From the NCBI GenBank assembly GCA_031290855.1, contig JAISLM010000112.1, forward strand, positions 1 through 19,714: a stretch of 19,714 nucleotides of DNA, given 5' to 3'. This stretch comes from Spirochaetaceae bacterium (GTDB lineage: Bacteria > Spirochaetota > Spirochaetia > Treponematales > Breznakiellaceae). How positions within the stretch are numbered: position 1 is the stretch's first letter; every line of letters starts with the position of its first letter. Both the position numbers and the translations under genes were made by a program. This document shows positions 1-7,665 of the stretch, piece after piece. The notes beneath the pieces were generated by a model. It made no database searches. It was not told the DNA's origin and saw only the letters and a list, made by a program, of their open reading frames with translations.

Positions 1-10
1 TTTAAAAAAC

Positions 11-117
11 GCGGTTTTGCAAGGCTTTAGCCTGAAAAACCGCAAGAGCCTTCAGGCTCAAGCCTGGTCCAAAACCGTGCGCTTTAGCGCACAGTCAATT
101 AGTTTTGGAACAGGCTC
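11..117. repeat. Array of three nested palindromes
   Basis: Three stem-loops lie end to end. The first has arms 11-18 and 36-43 (GCGGTTTT/AAAACCGC) with an inner stem AGGC/GCCT at 22-25 and 30-33. The second is GAGCC-ttca-GGCTC at 46-59. The third has arms AGCCTG at 61-66 and TCCAAAAC at 68-75, pairing with 102-109 and 111-116, and encloses a perfect GTGCGC-ttta-GCGCAC hairpin at 77-92. Two of the three inner loops are ttta. The compact serial design is typical of REP-like or MITE-like palindromic repeats next to decayed insertion sequences. It codes for nothing visible. A role in transcript ends or as a transposition substrate is inference. Confidence 0.7.
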
Positions 118-133
118 ACATAAGGGCCTAAAT

Positions 134-288
134 ATGAGCTAGGCGTTTAAGCTCCGGCTTGTGGAGGACGCGGCCAGCGGAAAATATAAAAGCCTTGATG
201 AGGCGAGGCGCAGGAACGGGATTCGGGGAGTAGTTACACTGGCAGGCGGGTAAAGCAATACGGGCGGGAGGCTATACTGCCCAAAAGG
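134..288 (+). pseudogene. IS3-type transposase orfA relic (N-terminal part)
   Basis: Translation from ATG at 134 gives MS, a stop (TAG at 140), then an uninterrupted helix-turn-helix segment AFKLRLVEDAASGKYKSLDE followed by ARRRNGIRG. A one-base frameshift near 245-252 restores KQYGREAILPKR. This is the DNA-binding N-terminus of an IS3-family orfA. The same protein segment (ARRRNGIRG, KKYGREDILPKR) recurs in the relic at 14735-15420, which supports common origin. The in-frame stop, the frameshift and the missing remainder make it a dead fragment. Homologous sequence ends abruptly at about 289, where different wreckage begins. Confidence 0.72.
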
Positions 289-660
289 GTGAACCTCCCC
301 ACCGCCTGCGCTAAACTTGAGCCACAATTTCTCTCAACCATGGTATTTTTTCCCGGTAAGCCGAAAACTTTGGGGAGGTGGACATGGCAGCGGGAAACGT
401 TTCGACATGGGAGAAGAATTTGGTGGGTGTGGATTTTCATTCTATCCGTCTTGAATATCTGTTTATTCGCAAAGTCTGGTTTAATACCCCGCCGAACCTT
501 AGGTTCGCGCTTGCCGCACGGAGGCTCATTCGGGGAGGACGGGGTCAGTTTCTGCCCCGGCAACGCCCGCAACCGCAGATGTTCTTTCCCGCCCCTACAT
601 CGTACCGGATAAGCGCGTGTCTTTATCATGGCTTCGGGAACTGGACGGGGTTCCGCGCAG
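289..660 (-). pseudogene. Degenerate TnpB (IS200/IS605 OrfB) C-terminus
   Basis: No intact gene is present. On the minus strand, 607-578 reads RYDVGAGKNI, a decayed match to the TnpB signature DRDxNAAxNI that carries the last catalytic aspartate of the RuvC-like nuclease. Upstream is KTRAYPV, comparable to the segment before the second zinc-finger CxxC. Downstream, in a shifted frame, are GQKLTPSSPNEPP and CGKREPKVRRG, then a tail ending in VERNCGSSLAQAV. The fragment stops at a GC-rich end (gaacctcccc, 290-299) that is repeated in inverse near 17311-17322. Several frame changes are needed and the zinc-finger cysteines are lost. The assignment rests mainly on one signature, so it is moderate at best. 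Confidence 0.45.
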
Positions 661-671
661 CGAGGCACGGC

Positions 672-1874
672 TCAAAGAGCGCTGATGTTGCAGCAACCCA
701 GCGTTGACATAGCCCGCAGACGCGCTATTATCGGCGGGATCGTTTCTATCACGTAATCTATGTCGGCTTCCGTGTTGCCCCAGCCCAGGCTGAAACGTAT
801 CGAGCCGTGGGCAAGTTCCGGCCACACACCTATCGCCATCAGGACATGGGACGGGTCAAGGCTGCCGGACGCGCAGGCCGAGCCGGTGGACGCCTCTATC
901 CCTTTCAAATCCATCGACAGCAGTATCGCCTCGCCTTCCGCGCCGGGGAACGAGATGTTCAGCGTGTTTGGCAGCATATCCGTCGGGTGGCCGTTGATTT
1001 TTATCGTGGGTACCTTGGCAAGGAGGCCTTCGCGCAGTCTGTCCCTCAGCGCCACTATCTTCCTGCAGTACTCCGGCAGTTCTTTTTTGGCGAGTTCCGC
1101 CGCCTTACCGAAGCCCATTATGCCGATGTTGTTGTAGGTACCGGCCCGAAGGCCGTTCTCCTGGTGGCCGCCGTGTATAAGCGGGTAGAGCGGCGCTTTA
1201 TTCCGTCTGTACAGCGCCCCTATCCCTTTGGGCCCGTAGATTTTATGCGCCGAGAGTGTAAGGTAGTCAACGCCGAGTTCGTCAACATCCAGGGGTATCT
1301 TTCCGGCGGCCTGTGTTGCGTCCGTATGCATCCAGGCGCCGGCATCCTTAGCCATGCGGGCTATTTCTTTGATGTCCTGAACCGTGCCTATCTCGTTGTT
1401 CGCCATCATCACGGAAACAAAAAGCGTGTTCTCGTTCAGCGCGGACCTGTAGGCTTCCATTTTGATCTTGCCGTACTCGTCAACCGGCAGGATCGTGACG
1501 TTCATGCCGAGCGATTTAAGGTAGGAAGCGGAATTGAGCACACAGGGGTGTTCTATTGCCGTCGTTATTATGCCGAAACGTCCTTCCGTCAAAACCGCGC
1601 CATTGGGGGCACTGGCGATACGGCGCATAGTTTGGAAGACCGTGTTGTTCGATTCCGAACCGCCTGACGTGAAGATGACGCCGTCCGCCGGGGCCCCAAT
1701 CAGCGCGGCTACGGCCTGTCGCGCCTCCTCAACGCGGGCGCGCGCCAGACGTCCCGACTCGTGCATACTGGAGGCGTTCCCGTATACGGAAAAATCCTCG
1801 ATTATCGCGTCACGCACCTCGCCGCGCAACGGCGTAGTCGCGTTGTAATCCAAATAAACATGGCTTTGTGGCAT
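672..1874 (-). CDS. nifS: Cysteine desulfurase (NifS/IscS family)
   Basis: This 400-residue PLP enzyme removes sulfur from cysteine, giving alanine and an enzyme persulfide that supplies Fe-S cluster assembly and tRNA thiolation in the cytoplasm. Family landmarks in order: LDYNATTPL (8-16), the cofactor-binding SGGSESNN (70-77), HP (109-110), NNEIGTVQ (159-166), HTDATQ with Asp185, SAHKIYGPKG with the PLP lysine Lys211, GLRAGT (241-246), and the persulfide cysteine Cys334 in GSACASG. Length is normal for the family. The start is supported by GGAG at 1881-1884, six bases before ATG. It is a single-gene unit here, with no iscU or iscR beside it, and its 3' end abuts transposase debris. The symbol could equally be iscS. 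The short Cys334 loop cannot separate specialised from housekeeping roles. Confidence 0.95.
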   Translation of the reverse strand: MPQSHVYLDYNATTPLRGEVRDAIIEDFSVYGNASSMHESGRLARARVEEARQAVAALIGAPADGVIFTSGGSESNNTVFQTMRRIASAPNGAVLTEGRFGIITTAIEHPCVLNSASYLKSLGMNVTILPVDEYGKIKMEAYRSALNENTLFVSVMMANNEIGTVQDIKEIARMAKDAGAWMHTDATQAAGKIPLDVDELGVDYLTLSAHKIYGPKGIGALYRRNKAPLYPLIHGGHQENGLRAGTYNNIGIMGFGKAAELAKKELPEYCRKIVALRDRLREGLLAKVPTIKINGHPTDMLPNTLNISFPGAEGEAILLSMDLKGIEASTGSACASGSLDPSHVLMAIGVWPELAHGSIRFSLGWGNTEADIDYVIETIPPIIARLRAMSTLGCCNISAL

Positions 1875-1978
1875 TTTCTACTCCATACCTTAATTAGTGT
1901 CCTACTTTATGAACGCAATCCATATATAGTCCGGAACTAAAATATATAAAGTTTTTTCTTTTCTGTCCATTATCCCCG

Positions 1979-2042
1979 TGCGGCATACGGGGCATGATCA
2001 ATCAGTCGGCGGCCATGTTTGAAAAGGCCGTCGCATGCCGCA
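1979..2042. other. Nested inverted repeat downstream of the LA_2272-like gene
   Basis: The outer arms TGCGGCAT (1979-1986) and ATGCCGCA (2035-2042) pair perfectly over 8 bp and enclose a second stem CGGCC (2010-2014) / GGCCG (2026-2030). The structure begins nine bases past the stop of the leftward gene ending at 2051, so it may end that transcript. No run of T follows on that strand, so it is not a canonical intrinsic terminator. The sequence between 1885 and 1978 holds no gene and should contain the nifS promoter. A possible leftward pair TTGCGT/TAATTA there is weak. Confidence 0.4.
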
Positions 2043-2050
2043 GCTTCTCT

Positions 2051-2866
2051 TTACCAGCGAAGTCTTACCGCTATCTTTCCGCCCAGAAATAAGCTGTTTC
2101 TTTCACCGATTTTACACTCCAGCATTTTAAAGAAAGGCGCGGCCGAGTTTTCGTTTTTCAAAGAATGCGTCCATAATAAAGAGGGGCCGGCAAGAACGCT
2201 CGTGTCCGGAGTTAAATCAAAACCGAAGTACGGGACGAAACTGGTGTAAAACTGAGAACGCCCGGCGACCTTGCCGGAAGTTGTAATTTCAGGATTAAAA
2301 AAGAAAGGTTCGTCTATTGTAATTATTGAACCCAGTCCGGCACCGAGGAATATTTGATCGCGGACGTTCTCTTCAAACGGGTTATACGAAAAAATTATTG
2401 ACGTGTATAATTGTGGAACGCCCGTCTTAAGCGCGATGTTTACAGGCGCCGTTTCGTTTACGCTTAATTCCACGGCCCTGTAACCCCCGTATTTGACGAT
2501 TGAAACGAGTCCGACAGGAAGGCCGTTTTTGGCGGATTCCGCATAGTTAAAAAGTCCGGCCTGAACTCCGTCCAACTGCTTTGCGGTATTTACCAATCCA
2601 TTTTGAACGCCGTCGACGGCGCCGTCTACCGTGTTTACGAGACCCGCCTGTAAACCGGTAAAATCACCTTCATTTCTATTGGCAAGCCCGGCATGGAGCG
2701 TACTATGGTCTCCCCTTGCTATATTCACAAGTCCGACCAAAGGCAGGCGGAATTGGTCATTTACAATATTTACGATAAATGTGTATATATTGCCGCCCTG
2801 TTCCCCGGAAAAACTTAAGACGGCATTTGTTATGCTTAATACAAAAATAATGATATGCTTTTTCAT
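2051..2866 (-). CDS. LA_2272-like surface repeat protein, secreted
   Basis: This 271-residue protein has an N-terminal signal peptide (KK at 2-3, hydrophobic to about residue 18). Residues about 44-125 are degenerate repeats of the form GLVN-x(n)-GVQ/GLQ (examples GLQAGLVN, GVQNGLVN, GVQAGLFN). The rest is rich in alternating hydrophobic residues and ends in RLRW, as expected of an outer-membrane beta-barrel. Such GLVN/GLQ repeats define the LA_2272-type surface repeat family of spirochetes and some Bacteroidetes, whose function is not established. ATG follows AGGAG at 2880-2884 with a rather long 12-base gap. The gene looks more AT-rich than nifS or the dcw genes, which may reflect transfer or low expression. 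Export and barrel topology are inferred. Confidence 0.72.
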   Translation of the reverse strand: MKKHIIIFVLSITNAVLSFSGEQGGNIYTFIVNIVNDQFRLPLVGLVNIARGDHSTLHAGLANRNEGDFTGLQAGLVNTVDGAVDGVQNGLVNTAKQLDGVQAGLFNYAESAKNGLPVGLVSIVKYGGYRAVELSVNETAPVNIALKTGVPQLYTSIIFSYNPFEENVRDQIFLGAGLGSIITIDEPFFFNPEITTSGKVAGRSQFYTSFVPYFGFDLTPDTSVLAGPSLLWTHSLKNENSAAPFFKMLECKIGERNSLFLGGKIAVRLRW

Positions 2867-2917
2867 TGATATTATTAACTCCTGTAATTTTATATTGTTA
2901 TAAAATTATTCTATTAT

Positions 2918-3068
2918 GAGCTTTTCCCAAAACCCGGTTGGTTTTGGGAAAAGCTTCCAAAAAAGCGATCTAAAGCCTGTTTTTTCATATAAATCTAAGG
3001 CAGCCAAGCAAAGCTTGTCTCCCAAGCAAAGCTTGTCTCCCAAAAACTGAAGTTTTGGGAAAGCCTCT
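2918..3068 (+). repeat. Dispersed palindromic repeat, copy A
   Basis: This 151-bp element matches the reverse complement of 11322-11485 over its full length with a few small gaps. It opens with a perfect 14-bp stem (2920-2933 / 2941-2954, 7-base loop). After a middle segment it carries two exact 18-bp tandem units (3004-3021 and 3022-3039, each containing caagcaaagcttgtct), then a closing hairpin with arms TCCCAAAA (3038-3045) and TTTTGGGA (3053-3060). It has no coding capacity. It is 51 bp upstream of the leftward LA_2272-like gene and about 240 bp upstream of the dcw promoter. The form suggests a non-autonomous mobile repeat, which is inference. Confidence 0.85.
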
Positions 3069-3309
3069 GTTATAGAAAGTAATTAAAGGCGATTTGTCGT
3101 TTCAACGCTCTATAGCGGGGCGGGCAGAATATGGGTTTTAACCTTATATCCCGTTATTTTCGGTGAAAAATTATAAGTGCCGCTGTCTTTAATACTGTGG
3201 ATACCATATAAAAGCTACGAGCGGGATCATCCTGCCAACAGTCTAAATATATGTTTAGTAATAATCTGGAAAAAAATAAAAAAAATTTTTCTTTTTCACT
3301 AAAGCCCGA

Positions 3310-3339
3310 TTGACCTGGAAGGATGGGACGGGGTATAAA
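3310..3339 (+). promoter_or_regulatory. Promoter of the dcw operon
   Basis: TTGACC at 3310-3315 and TATAAA at 3334-3339 are separated by 18 bp, a good sigma-70-type match. Just upstream, 3270-3297 is a dense A/T tract including AAAAAAATTTTT, which could act as an UP element. A small hairpin CTAAA-tatatg-TTTAG lies near 3242-3257. Predicted transcription would start around 3346-3348, exactly where the MraZ-type boxes begin. The 3069-3309 stretch otherwise shows no gene. Confidence 0.65.
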
Positions 3340-3347
3340 TAAAGTAT

Positions 3348-3377
3348 GTGGCGAAAAGTGGCGATTTGTGGCGAAAA
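3348..3377 (+). promoter_or_regulatory. MraZ operator: three GTGGCG boxes at 10-bp pitch
   Basis: GTGGCG occurs at 3348-3353, 3358-3363 and 3368-3373. Each copy is followed by an A/T-rich 4-mer (AAAA, ATTT, AAAA), so the period is exactly 10 bp. In E. coli, MraZ binds TGGGN repeats separated by five bases in front of its own gene, and this array has the same geometry with TGGCG in place of TGGGN. It lies between the predicted promoter and the TTG start of mraZ. Binding by the adjacent mraZ product is a strong inference, not shown here. Confidence 0.8.
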
Positions 3378-3433
3378 TTCCTTACAAAACAATATACTCT
3401 CCGGCTGTGGACAAGACCGCAGGGAGCGGATGT

Positions 3434-3868
3434 TTGCTTAACGGCGGCTATTGCAACACGCTTGACGATAAGGGTCGCATAACGTTTCCGGCGGCCTTGC
3501 AACGGGCGCTTGCGGATGACAAGCTCGTGATCACCCGCGGGGTGGAGCAGTGTCTGTGGGTTTACACGTCTGAAAAGTGGCGGAGCTTCGCCGAAAAATG
3601 GGAAAATGCTTCGCCGATGCTGAAGGATGTCCGCAGGATGCAGCGCCACTTTTTGGGCTGGGCTTCGGAACTGGAAATCGACAAGTCCAGCCGCATCGCG
3701 ATACCGCAGACTCTGCGCGAGTATGCCGGTCTTAAACGGGACTGCTTTGTTTTAGGCGTCGGCCAGCGTATTGAAATTTGGGATGCCGCCGTGTACAAGG
3801 CCGTAAACGAGGGTGAAGACGGTGAAAGCTTTGCCCTGGCGGCGGAACAGTTTGGCGAATTGTTTTGA
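3434..3868 (+). CDS. mraZ: Transcriptional regulator MraZ
   Basis: First gene of the dcw operon. The product is a small DNA-binding protein of two AbrB-like MraZ domains that forms rings and represses its own operon in E. coli. The two D-x-x-x/G-R-I-x-x-P signatures are visible: DDKGRITFPAAL (11-22) and DKSSRIAIPQTL (83-94). The reading frame is open back to 3323, but I place the start at TTG 3434. It follows AGGGAG at 3421-3426 with a 7-base gap, gives a normal 144-residue protein starting MLNGGY, and keeps the promoter and operator out of the coding region. The stop overlaps the rsmH start. Confidence 0.93.
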   Translation: MLNGGYCNTLDDKGRITFPAALQRALADDKLVITRGVEQCLWVYTSEKWRSFAEKWENASPMLKDVRRMQRHFLGWASELEIDKSSRIAIPQTLREYAGLKRDCFVLGVGQRIEIWDAAVYKAVNEGEDGESFALAAEQFGELF

Positions 3869-4815
3869 CGACTGTGCATACTCCGGTGTTACCGGAGGAG
3901 CTTGTACGCTTTCTTGCGACAGAGAGGCTTGCCGCTAAAGCAGAAGAGTACATGGTGGACTGTACGCTTGGAGAGGGAGGGCATAGCGCCGTTTTTTTGA
4001 GCCGTTTTCCCAATTTACAGGTAACTGGGGTGGACGCTGATAAAGAAATAATAAATGTTGCGCGTGAGCGCTTAAAAGAATTTGGCGGACGGATAGAGTT
4101 TTACAGGGGTTGGGCGCAGGATTTTTTGTCCCGCCTAGGCGCGGGGGAGGCGCCGGGAACTTTGCCGGGTATCATCCTTTTGGATTTGGGGGTGTCCCTT
4201 TATCATTATCAGAAAGGGGACAGGGGTTTTAGTTTTAGGGGAACTGAGGCCTTGGATATGAGGATCGATACAGAAAGCAGTCCGTCCGCCGCGGAAATTC
4301 TTGCTTCGTACAGCGAGGCGGCGCTTGCTGATATGCTTTTTTTCAACGCGGAGGAACGCTATTCACGCCGTATCGCGCGGGCCGTTGTCGAGGCAAGGCG
4401 GCGGGCGGCGATTAGCGATGCCTGTACGCTGGAACGGCTTGTTTGGGAAGCCGTCCCGGCGGCCTGCCGGCACCGCCGCCTTCACCCCGCGACAAAGACC
4501 TTTCAGGCTTTGCGTGTCGAGGTGAACGGCGAGTTGAAAAAGCTGCCCGGCCTGTTGCGGTCGGCCTTTTCCGCGCTGCGTCCGGGCGGCAGGCTGGGCG
4601 TGATCACGTTCAACTCGCTGGAGGACCGGATCGTAAAAAACTTTTTCCGCGACAGGGCGACAGGCGGCGGTAACGGCTTTTCCCGGTTGTCCGGTACGCC
4701 GATATTAAAAGAGGCGCTGTTACTTACCGTAAAGCCGGTGACTCCGTCGCGGAAAGAGGCGGAAGCAAATCCGCCGTCCCGGAGCGCAAAACTGCGGGCG
4801 CTTGAAAAACTGTAA
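3865..4815 (+). CDS. rsmH: 16S rRNA m4C1402 methyltransferase RsmH
   Basis: S-adenosylmethionine-dependent N4-methylation of C1402 of 16S rRNA in the 30S subunit. Landmarks: HTPVL (5-9), SAM-binding CTLGEGGHS (33-41), GVDADKE (55-61), LLDLGVS (105-111), RGFSFR (120-125), LDMRID (130-135), PATKTFQALRVEVN (208-221), and ITFNSLEDRIVK (247-258). The 316-residue length is normal. TTG at 3865 overlaps the mraZ stop by four bases, which suggests translational coupling. A GTG nine bases on, giving MHTPVL, is a possible alternative because neither start has a strong ribosome-binding site. The old name mraW applies. Confidence 0.96.
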   Translation: MTTVHTPVLPEELVRFLATERLAAKAEEYMVDCTLGEGGHSAVFLSRFPNLQVTGVDADKEIINVARERLKEFGGRIEFYRGWAQDFLSRLGAGEAPGTLPGIILLDLGVSLYHYQKGDRGFSFRGTEALDMRIDTESSPSAAEILASYSEAALADMLFFNAEERYSRRIARAVVEARRRAAISDACTLERLVWEAVPAACRHRRLHPATKTFQALRVEVNGELKKLPGLLRSAFSALRPGGRLGVITFNSLEDRIVKNFFRDRATGGGNGFSRLSGTPILKEALLLTVKPVTPSRKEAEANPPSRSAKLRALEKL

Positions 4816-4830
4816 TATTGGAGGCTACCC

Positions 4831-5106
4831 ATGGGATGGAAAATATCTTTGTACGCTATGGCGCTGAGTTTGCCGCTTTTGCTGGGAATCGTGATATGGC
4901 AGTCCGCGCGTTATTCCGCTTTGAATGACGAAATGGAAATTCTGGTCGAACGGCAGGAGGAATGGATCGACAACAACAAGCGGCTTATCAGGGACATTAC
5001 CGTACTTTCATCCTCCTCCCGCATCGAAGAATTTGCCAGGTCGAATCTGATGCTGGAAAAAAAGCCGCCCGAAGACGTGCTTCAGGTGATCATAGGCGGC
5101 AAGTAA
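4831..5106 (+). CDS. ftsL: FtsL-like cell division protein
   Basis: A 91-residue bitopic membrane protein. It has a short N-terminus, one transmembrane helix (about residues 5-24) and then a heptad-rich, coiled-coil-prone segment (about 28-60, with NDEMEILVERQEEW and NNKRLIRDI). The C-terminal part, RIEEFARSNLMLEKKPPEDV, resembles the end of FtsL/DivIC proteins. These are septal scaffolds that pair with FtsQ and FtsW/FtsI, active at the cytoplasmic membrane. Sequence conservation in this family is low, so the name depends largely on size, topology and position between rsmH and murF. ATG follows GGAGG at 4819-4823. The ftsI gene often found next is not present; murF follows. Confidence 0.8.
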   Translation: MGWKISLYAMALSLPLLLGIVIWQSARYSALNDEMEILVERQEEWIDNNKRLIRDITVLSSSSRIEEFARSNLMLEKKPPEDVLQVIIGGK

Positions 5107-5157
5107 TGAGGATCGACGTGAAATGACGGCAGCCTGCCGGTTTTCCGGGCGGGATAT

Positions 5158-6534
5158 ATGTTGATGACTTTTAACGAAGCGGCGGCGCTCCCCGGATTCG
5201 AACTTTTACCGGGCGCCGAAAGTGGCATGGAAAATCGCGGCTTCGATTCGGTCTGTGTTGATTCGAGGGAAATCGTTCCGGGGGCGCTGTTCGTCGCGTT
5301 GCCCGGTGAAAAGACAGACGGTCATGCCTTTGTAAAAGACGCCTTTGCCGCAGGCGCCGCGGGCGCCCTTGTCGAAAGGGCAAAACGTGAAACGTATGGG
5401 CTAACGGAGGCGGCGCGGGAGGCCGGGAAGTCGCTGGTTTTGGCGCGGGATACGCTGCGGGGTCTGCAGGCGCTTGCGGCGGCCTACCTTGACAGGTTTC
5501 CCGCGATGCTTAAGGTCGGCATTACCGGTTCGTCCGGAAAAACGACGACGAAGGAGCTTGCCGCCGCGATGATAGGCGCGGAGCGTAGCGTGGTATTTAA
5601 CGGAGGCAACCTTAATTCCGATTCGGGGCTGCCGCTTTCAGTATTCCACGTCAGATCCGGGCACGAGGTCGGGATCTTCGAGATGGGGATGAACAGGAAG
5701 GGCGAGATCGCGGAACTTGCCGCGGTCCTTAGGCCGGATATAGCGCTGATAACGAATACCGGTTCCGCCCATATTGGCATGATAGGCAGCGAGCGGGGGA
5801 TCGCCCTCGAAAAAAGGGCGGTTTTTTCGCGCTTTACCGGCAAGGAACTTGCGCTTCTGCCGGAAGGCGGCGCTTTTTCAGAACTTTTGGCCGAAGAACT
5901 AAACGGAAGGCTTAAGTTTTTTGGAAAGACTTCTTCAAAAAAATTCGGCGGCGCCGAATCGCGTGGACTTTTCGGCAGTACGGTAGTCTGGGACGGGGAA
6001 AGCGTAAACTTCGCGTTGCCGGGGGAGCACAACTTGATGAACGCGCTGGCCGCCGCCGCCCTTGCGGATGCCGCCGGCGTCAGCGGCGAGGCGGTACGCG
6101 CCGGGCTTGCCGGGGCAAAACCCTTGTTTGGTCGCGGCGAAGTCATAGCTGGCGAATTTACGGTACTGCGGGACTGTTACAACGCGAACCCCGACTCTAT
6201 GGATAAGGCAATATCGCTTTGCGACGAGGCGGACTGGGACGGGCGGCGCGTTTACATAATAGGCTCGATGCTCGAACTTGGTGACGGCGGGGAGGCGGCG
6301 CACGAGGCGCTGGGAGAGCGGCTTGCCGAGTCTAAGGCGGATATTATTTTTTTGTTTGGCGAAGAAACAAAGGCTTCTTGCGCAAAACTGAAAGACACAA
6401 AAAACAAATTTGTGTTTCATACGAACAGTATTGACGATTTAAGGTCAAAGACGCGGGAGAACATAAGAAAGGGGGATATGATCCTGTTAAAAGGCAGCAG
6501 GGCTTGCGCGCTGGAAAGGGTCATGCCGGTATAA
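5158..6534 (+). CDS. murF: UDP-MurNAc-tripeptide--D-Ala-D-Ala ligase MurF
   Basis: ATP-dependent cytoplasmic ligase that adds D-Ala-D-Ala to UDP-MurNAc-tripeptide, the last soluble step of peptidoglycan precursor synthesis. Features: DSREIVPGALFVALPGE (35-51) of the N-terminal substrate domain, the ATP loop GITGSSGKTTT (121-131), FNGGNLNSDSGLP (147-159), FEMGMNRKGE (174-183), TNTGSAHI, and DCYNANPDSM plus GSMLELG of the C-terminal Mur domain. At 458 residues it is of typical length. The start ATG has only a weak GGCGGGA upstream. The 51-base gap after ftsL carries no gene. The product is handed to MraY, encoded next. Confidence 0.96.
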   Translation: MLMTFNEAAALPGFELLPGAESGMENRGFDSVCVDSREIVPGALFVALPGEKTDGHAFVKDAFAAGAAGALVERAKRETYGLTEAAREAGKSLVLARDTLRGLQALAAAYLDRFPAMLKVGITGSSGKTTTKELAAAMIGAERSVVFNGGNLNSDSGLPLSVFHVRSGHEVGIFEMGMNRKGEIAELAAVLRPDIALITNTGSAHIGMIGSERGIALEKRAVFSRFTGKELALLPEGGAFSELLAEELNGRLKFFGKTSSKKFGGAESRGLFGSTVVWDGESVNFALPGEHNLMNALAAAALADAAGVSGEAVRAGLAGAKPLFGRGEVIAGEFTVLRDCYNANPDSMDKAISLCDEADWDGRRVYIIGSMLELGDGGEAAHEALGERLAESKADIIFLFGEETKASCAKLKDTKNKFVFHTNSIDDLRSKTRENIRKGDMILLKGSRACALERVMPV

Positions 6535-6586
6535 TTGGCTGATATTTTAAAACGGATCACGCCGTTAAGTCTTGTAAGGGGTTTTT

Positions 6587-7663
6587 GTGTTTTTGGAATT
6601 TTTTTATCCGCTGGTTAAGTATTGGACGGCTTTCAACGTATTTCAATACATAACATTCAGGGGCGCCTATGCCGCGCTTTCCACGCTGCTGCTCTGTTTT
6701 CTATTCGGCGCCCCGCTTATTGAGCGGCTCAGGAAATTCAAGATAGGGCAGTCCGTACGGGACGACGGCCCGGCGACGCACCTAAAAAAAGACGGTACGC
6801 CGACGATGGGCGGAATATTAATAATAATATCCGTGCTTATCGCGATGCTGCTTTGGATGGATATGGAAAATTCAATGGTATGGCTCACGCTTATTACGTT
6901 TGTCGTGTTCGGCGCCATCGGTTTTGCCGATGATTTTTTAAAAATAAAAAGACGTAATTCACGCGGACTGCCAGTCTGGACAAAACTTGTCCTGCAATTT
7001 CTGGCGGCGCTCGCGATAGCCCTGTACCTGTACAGACACGAAAAAATATCCACGGACTTTTACCTGCCGTTTTTCAAGAATCCCGTTGTCGATATGGGCG
7101 TTATGTGGATTCCGTTTGCCGTGCTCCTTATGGTTGGCGAAAGTAACGCGGTAAATTTAAGCGACGGGCTGGACGGCCTCGCTTCCGGGCTTTTGATATT
7201 TGTATTCATAAGCCTCGCGATGCTCACTTATCTTTCGGGCCGCTCCGACTATTCGCAGTATCTGGGTATTCCGTATATACCGGGGGCGGGCGAGCTTACC
7301 GTGTTCTGTCTGGCCGGCGTTGGGGCCTGTGTGGGCTTTTTGTGGTTTAACGCCCACCCTGCCGACGTCTTTATGGGCGATGTCGGGAGCCTCGCTTTAG
7401 GCGGGGTCATATCCGTAATATCGCTGCTGATAAAAAAAGAAATACTGATACTTATAGCCGGAGGCGTCTTTGTTCTTGAGGCGGCGTCGGTAATAATCCA
7501 GGTGCTTGTATACAAAATAAAAAGGAAACGTGTGTTCAGGATGGCGCCGCTTCATCATCATTTTGAGTTGTCCGGCTGGGCGGAAACAAAAGTTGTAAAC
7601 CGCTTCTGGATACTTGGCGGTTTGTTCACTATAATAGCTTTGTCAACATTAAAGATTCAATGA
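6587..7663 (+). CDS. mraY: Phospho-MurNAc-pentapeptide transferase MraY
   Basis: Integral membrane enzyme that transfers phospho-MurNAc-pentapeptide from UDP to undecaprenyl phosphate, forming lipid I. The 358-residue product has about ten hydrophobic segments. Signatures: DDGPATHLKKDGTPTMGG (59-76), the Mg-binding Asp pair in FADDFLK (113-119), NAVNLSDGLDGLA (187-199), NAHPADVFMGDVGSLALGG (255-273), HHHFELSGWAE (323-333). The usual VGTSN before NAVN reads VGESN here, a mild deviation. GTG at 6587 follows AAGGGG at about 6576-6581. The stop overlaps an ATG (7660) that opens a frame continuing into ftsW. Confidence 0.97.
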   Translation: MFLEFFYPLVKYWTAFNVFQYITFRGAYAALSTLLLCFLFGAPLIERLRKFKIGQSVRDDGPATHLKKDGTPTMGGILIIISVLIAMLLWMDMENSMVWLTLITFVVFGAIGFADDFLKIKRRNSRGLPVWTKLVLQFLAALAIALYLYRHEKISTDFYLPFFKNPVVDMGVMWIPFAVLLMVGESNAVNLSDGLDGLASGLLIFVFISLAMLTYLSGRSDYSQYLGIPYIPGAGELTVFCLAGVGACVGFLWFNAHPADVFMGDVGSLALGGVISVISLLIKKEILILIAGGVFVLEAASVIIQVLVYKIKRKRVFRMAPLHHHFELSGWAETKVVNRFWILGGLFTIIALSTLKIQ

Positions 7664-7665
7664 AT

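Noticed and set aside
289..707. Plus-strand open frames of 107 and 109 residues
   Set aside because: They are overlapping frames with no ribosome-binding site or conserved motif. The minus strand carries the better TnpB-like signal.
807..1667. 286-residue open frame on the plus strand
   Set aside because: It is antisense to nifS, whose motifs are complete. It has no ribosome-binding site or family features and reflects GC-rich codon use.
3004..3039. Possible CRISPR-like repeat
   Set aside because: There are only two abutting 18-bp copies with no spacer. They are an internal duplication of the dispersed element.
3323..3433. N-terminal extension of mraZ from ATG 3323
   Set aside because: It would start between the -35 and -10 boxes and include the operator. 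The family start is near TTG 3434, which has a good AGGGAG site.
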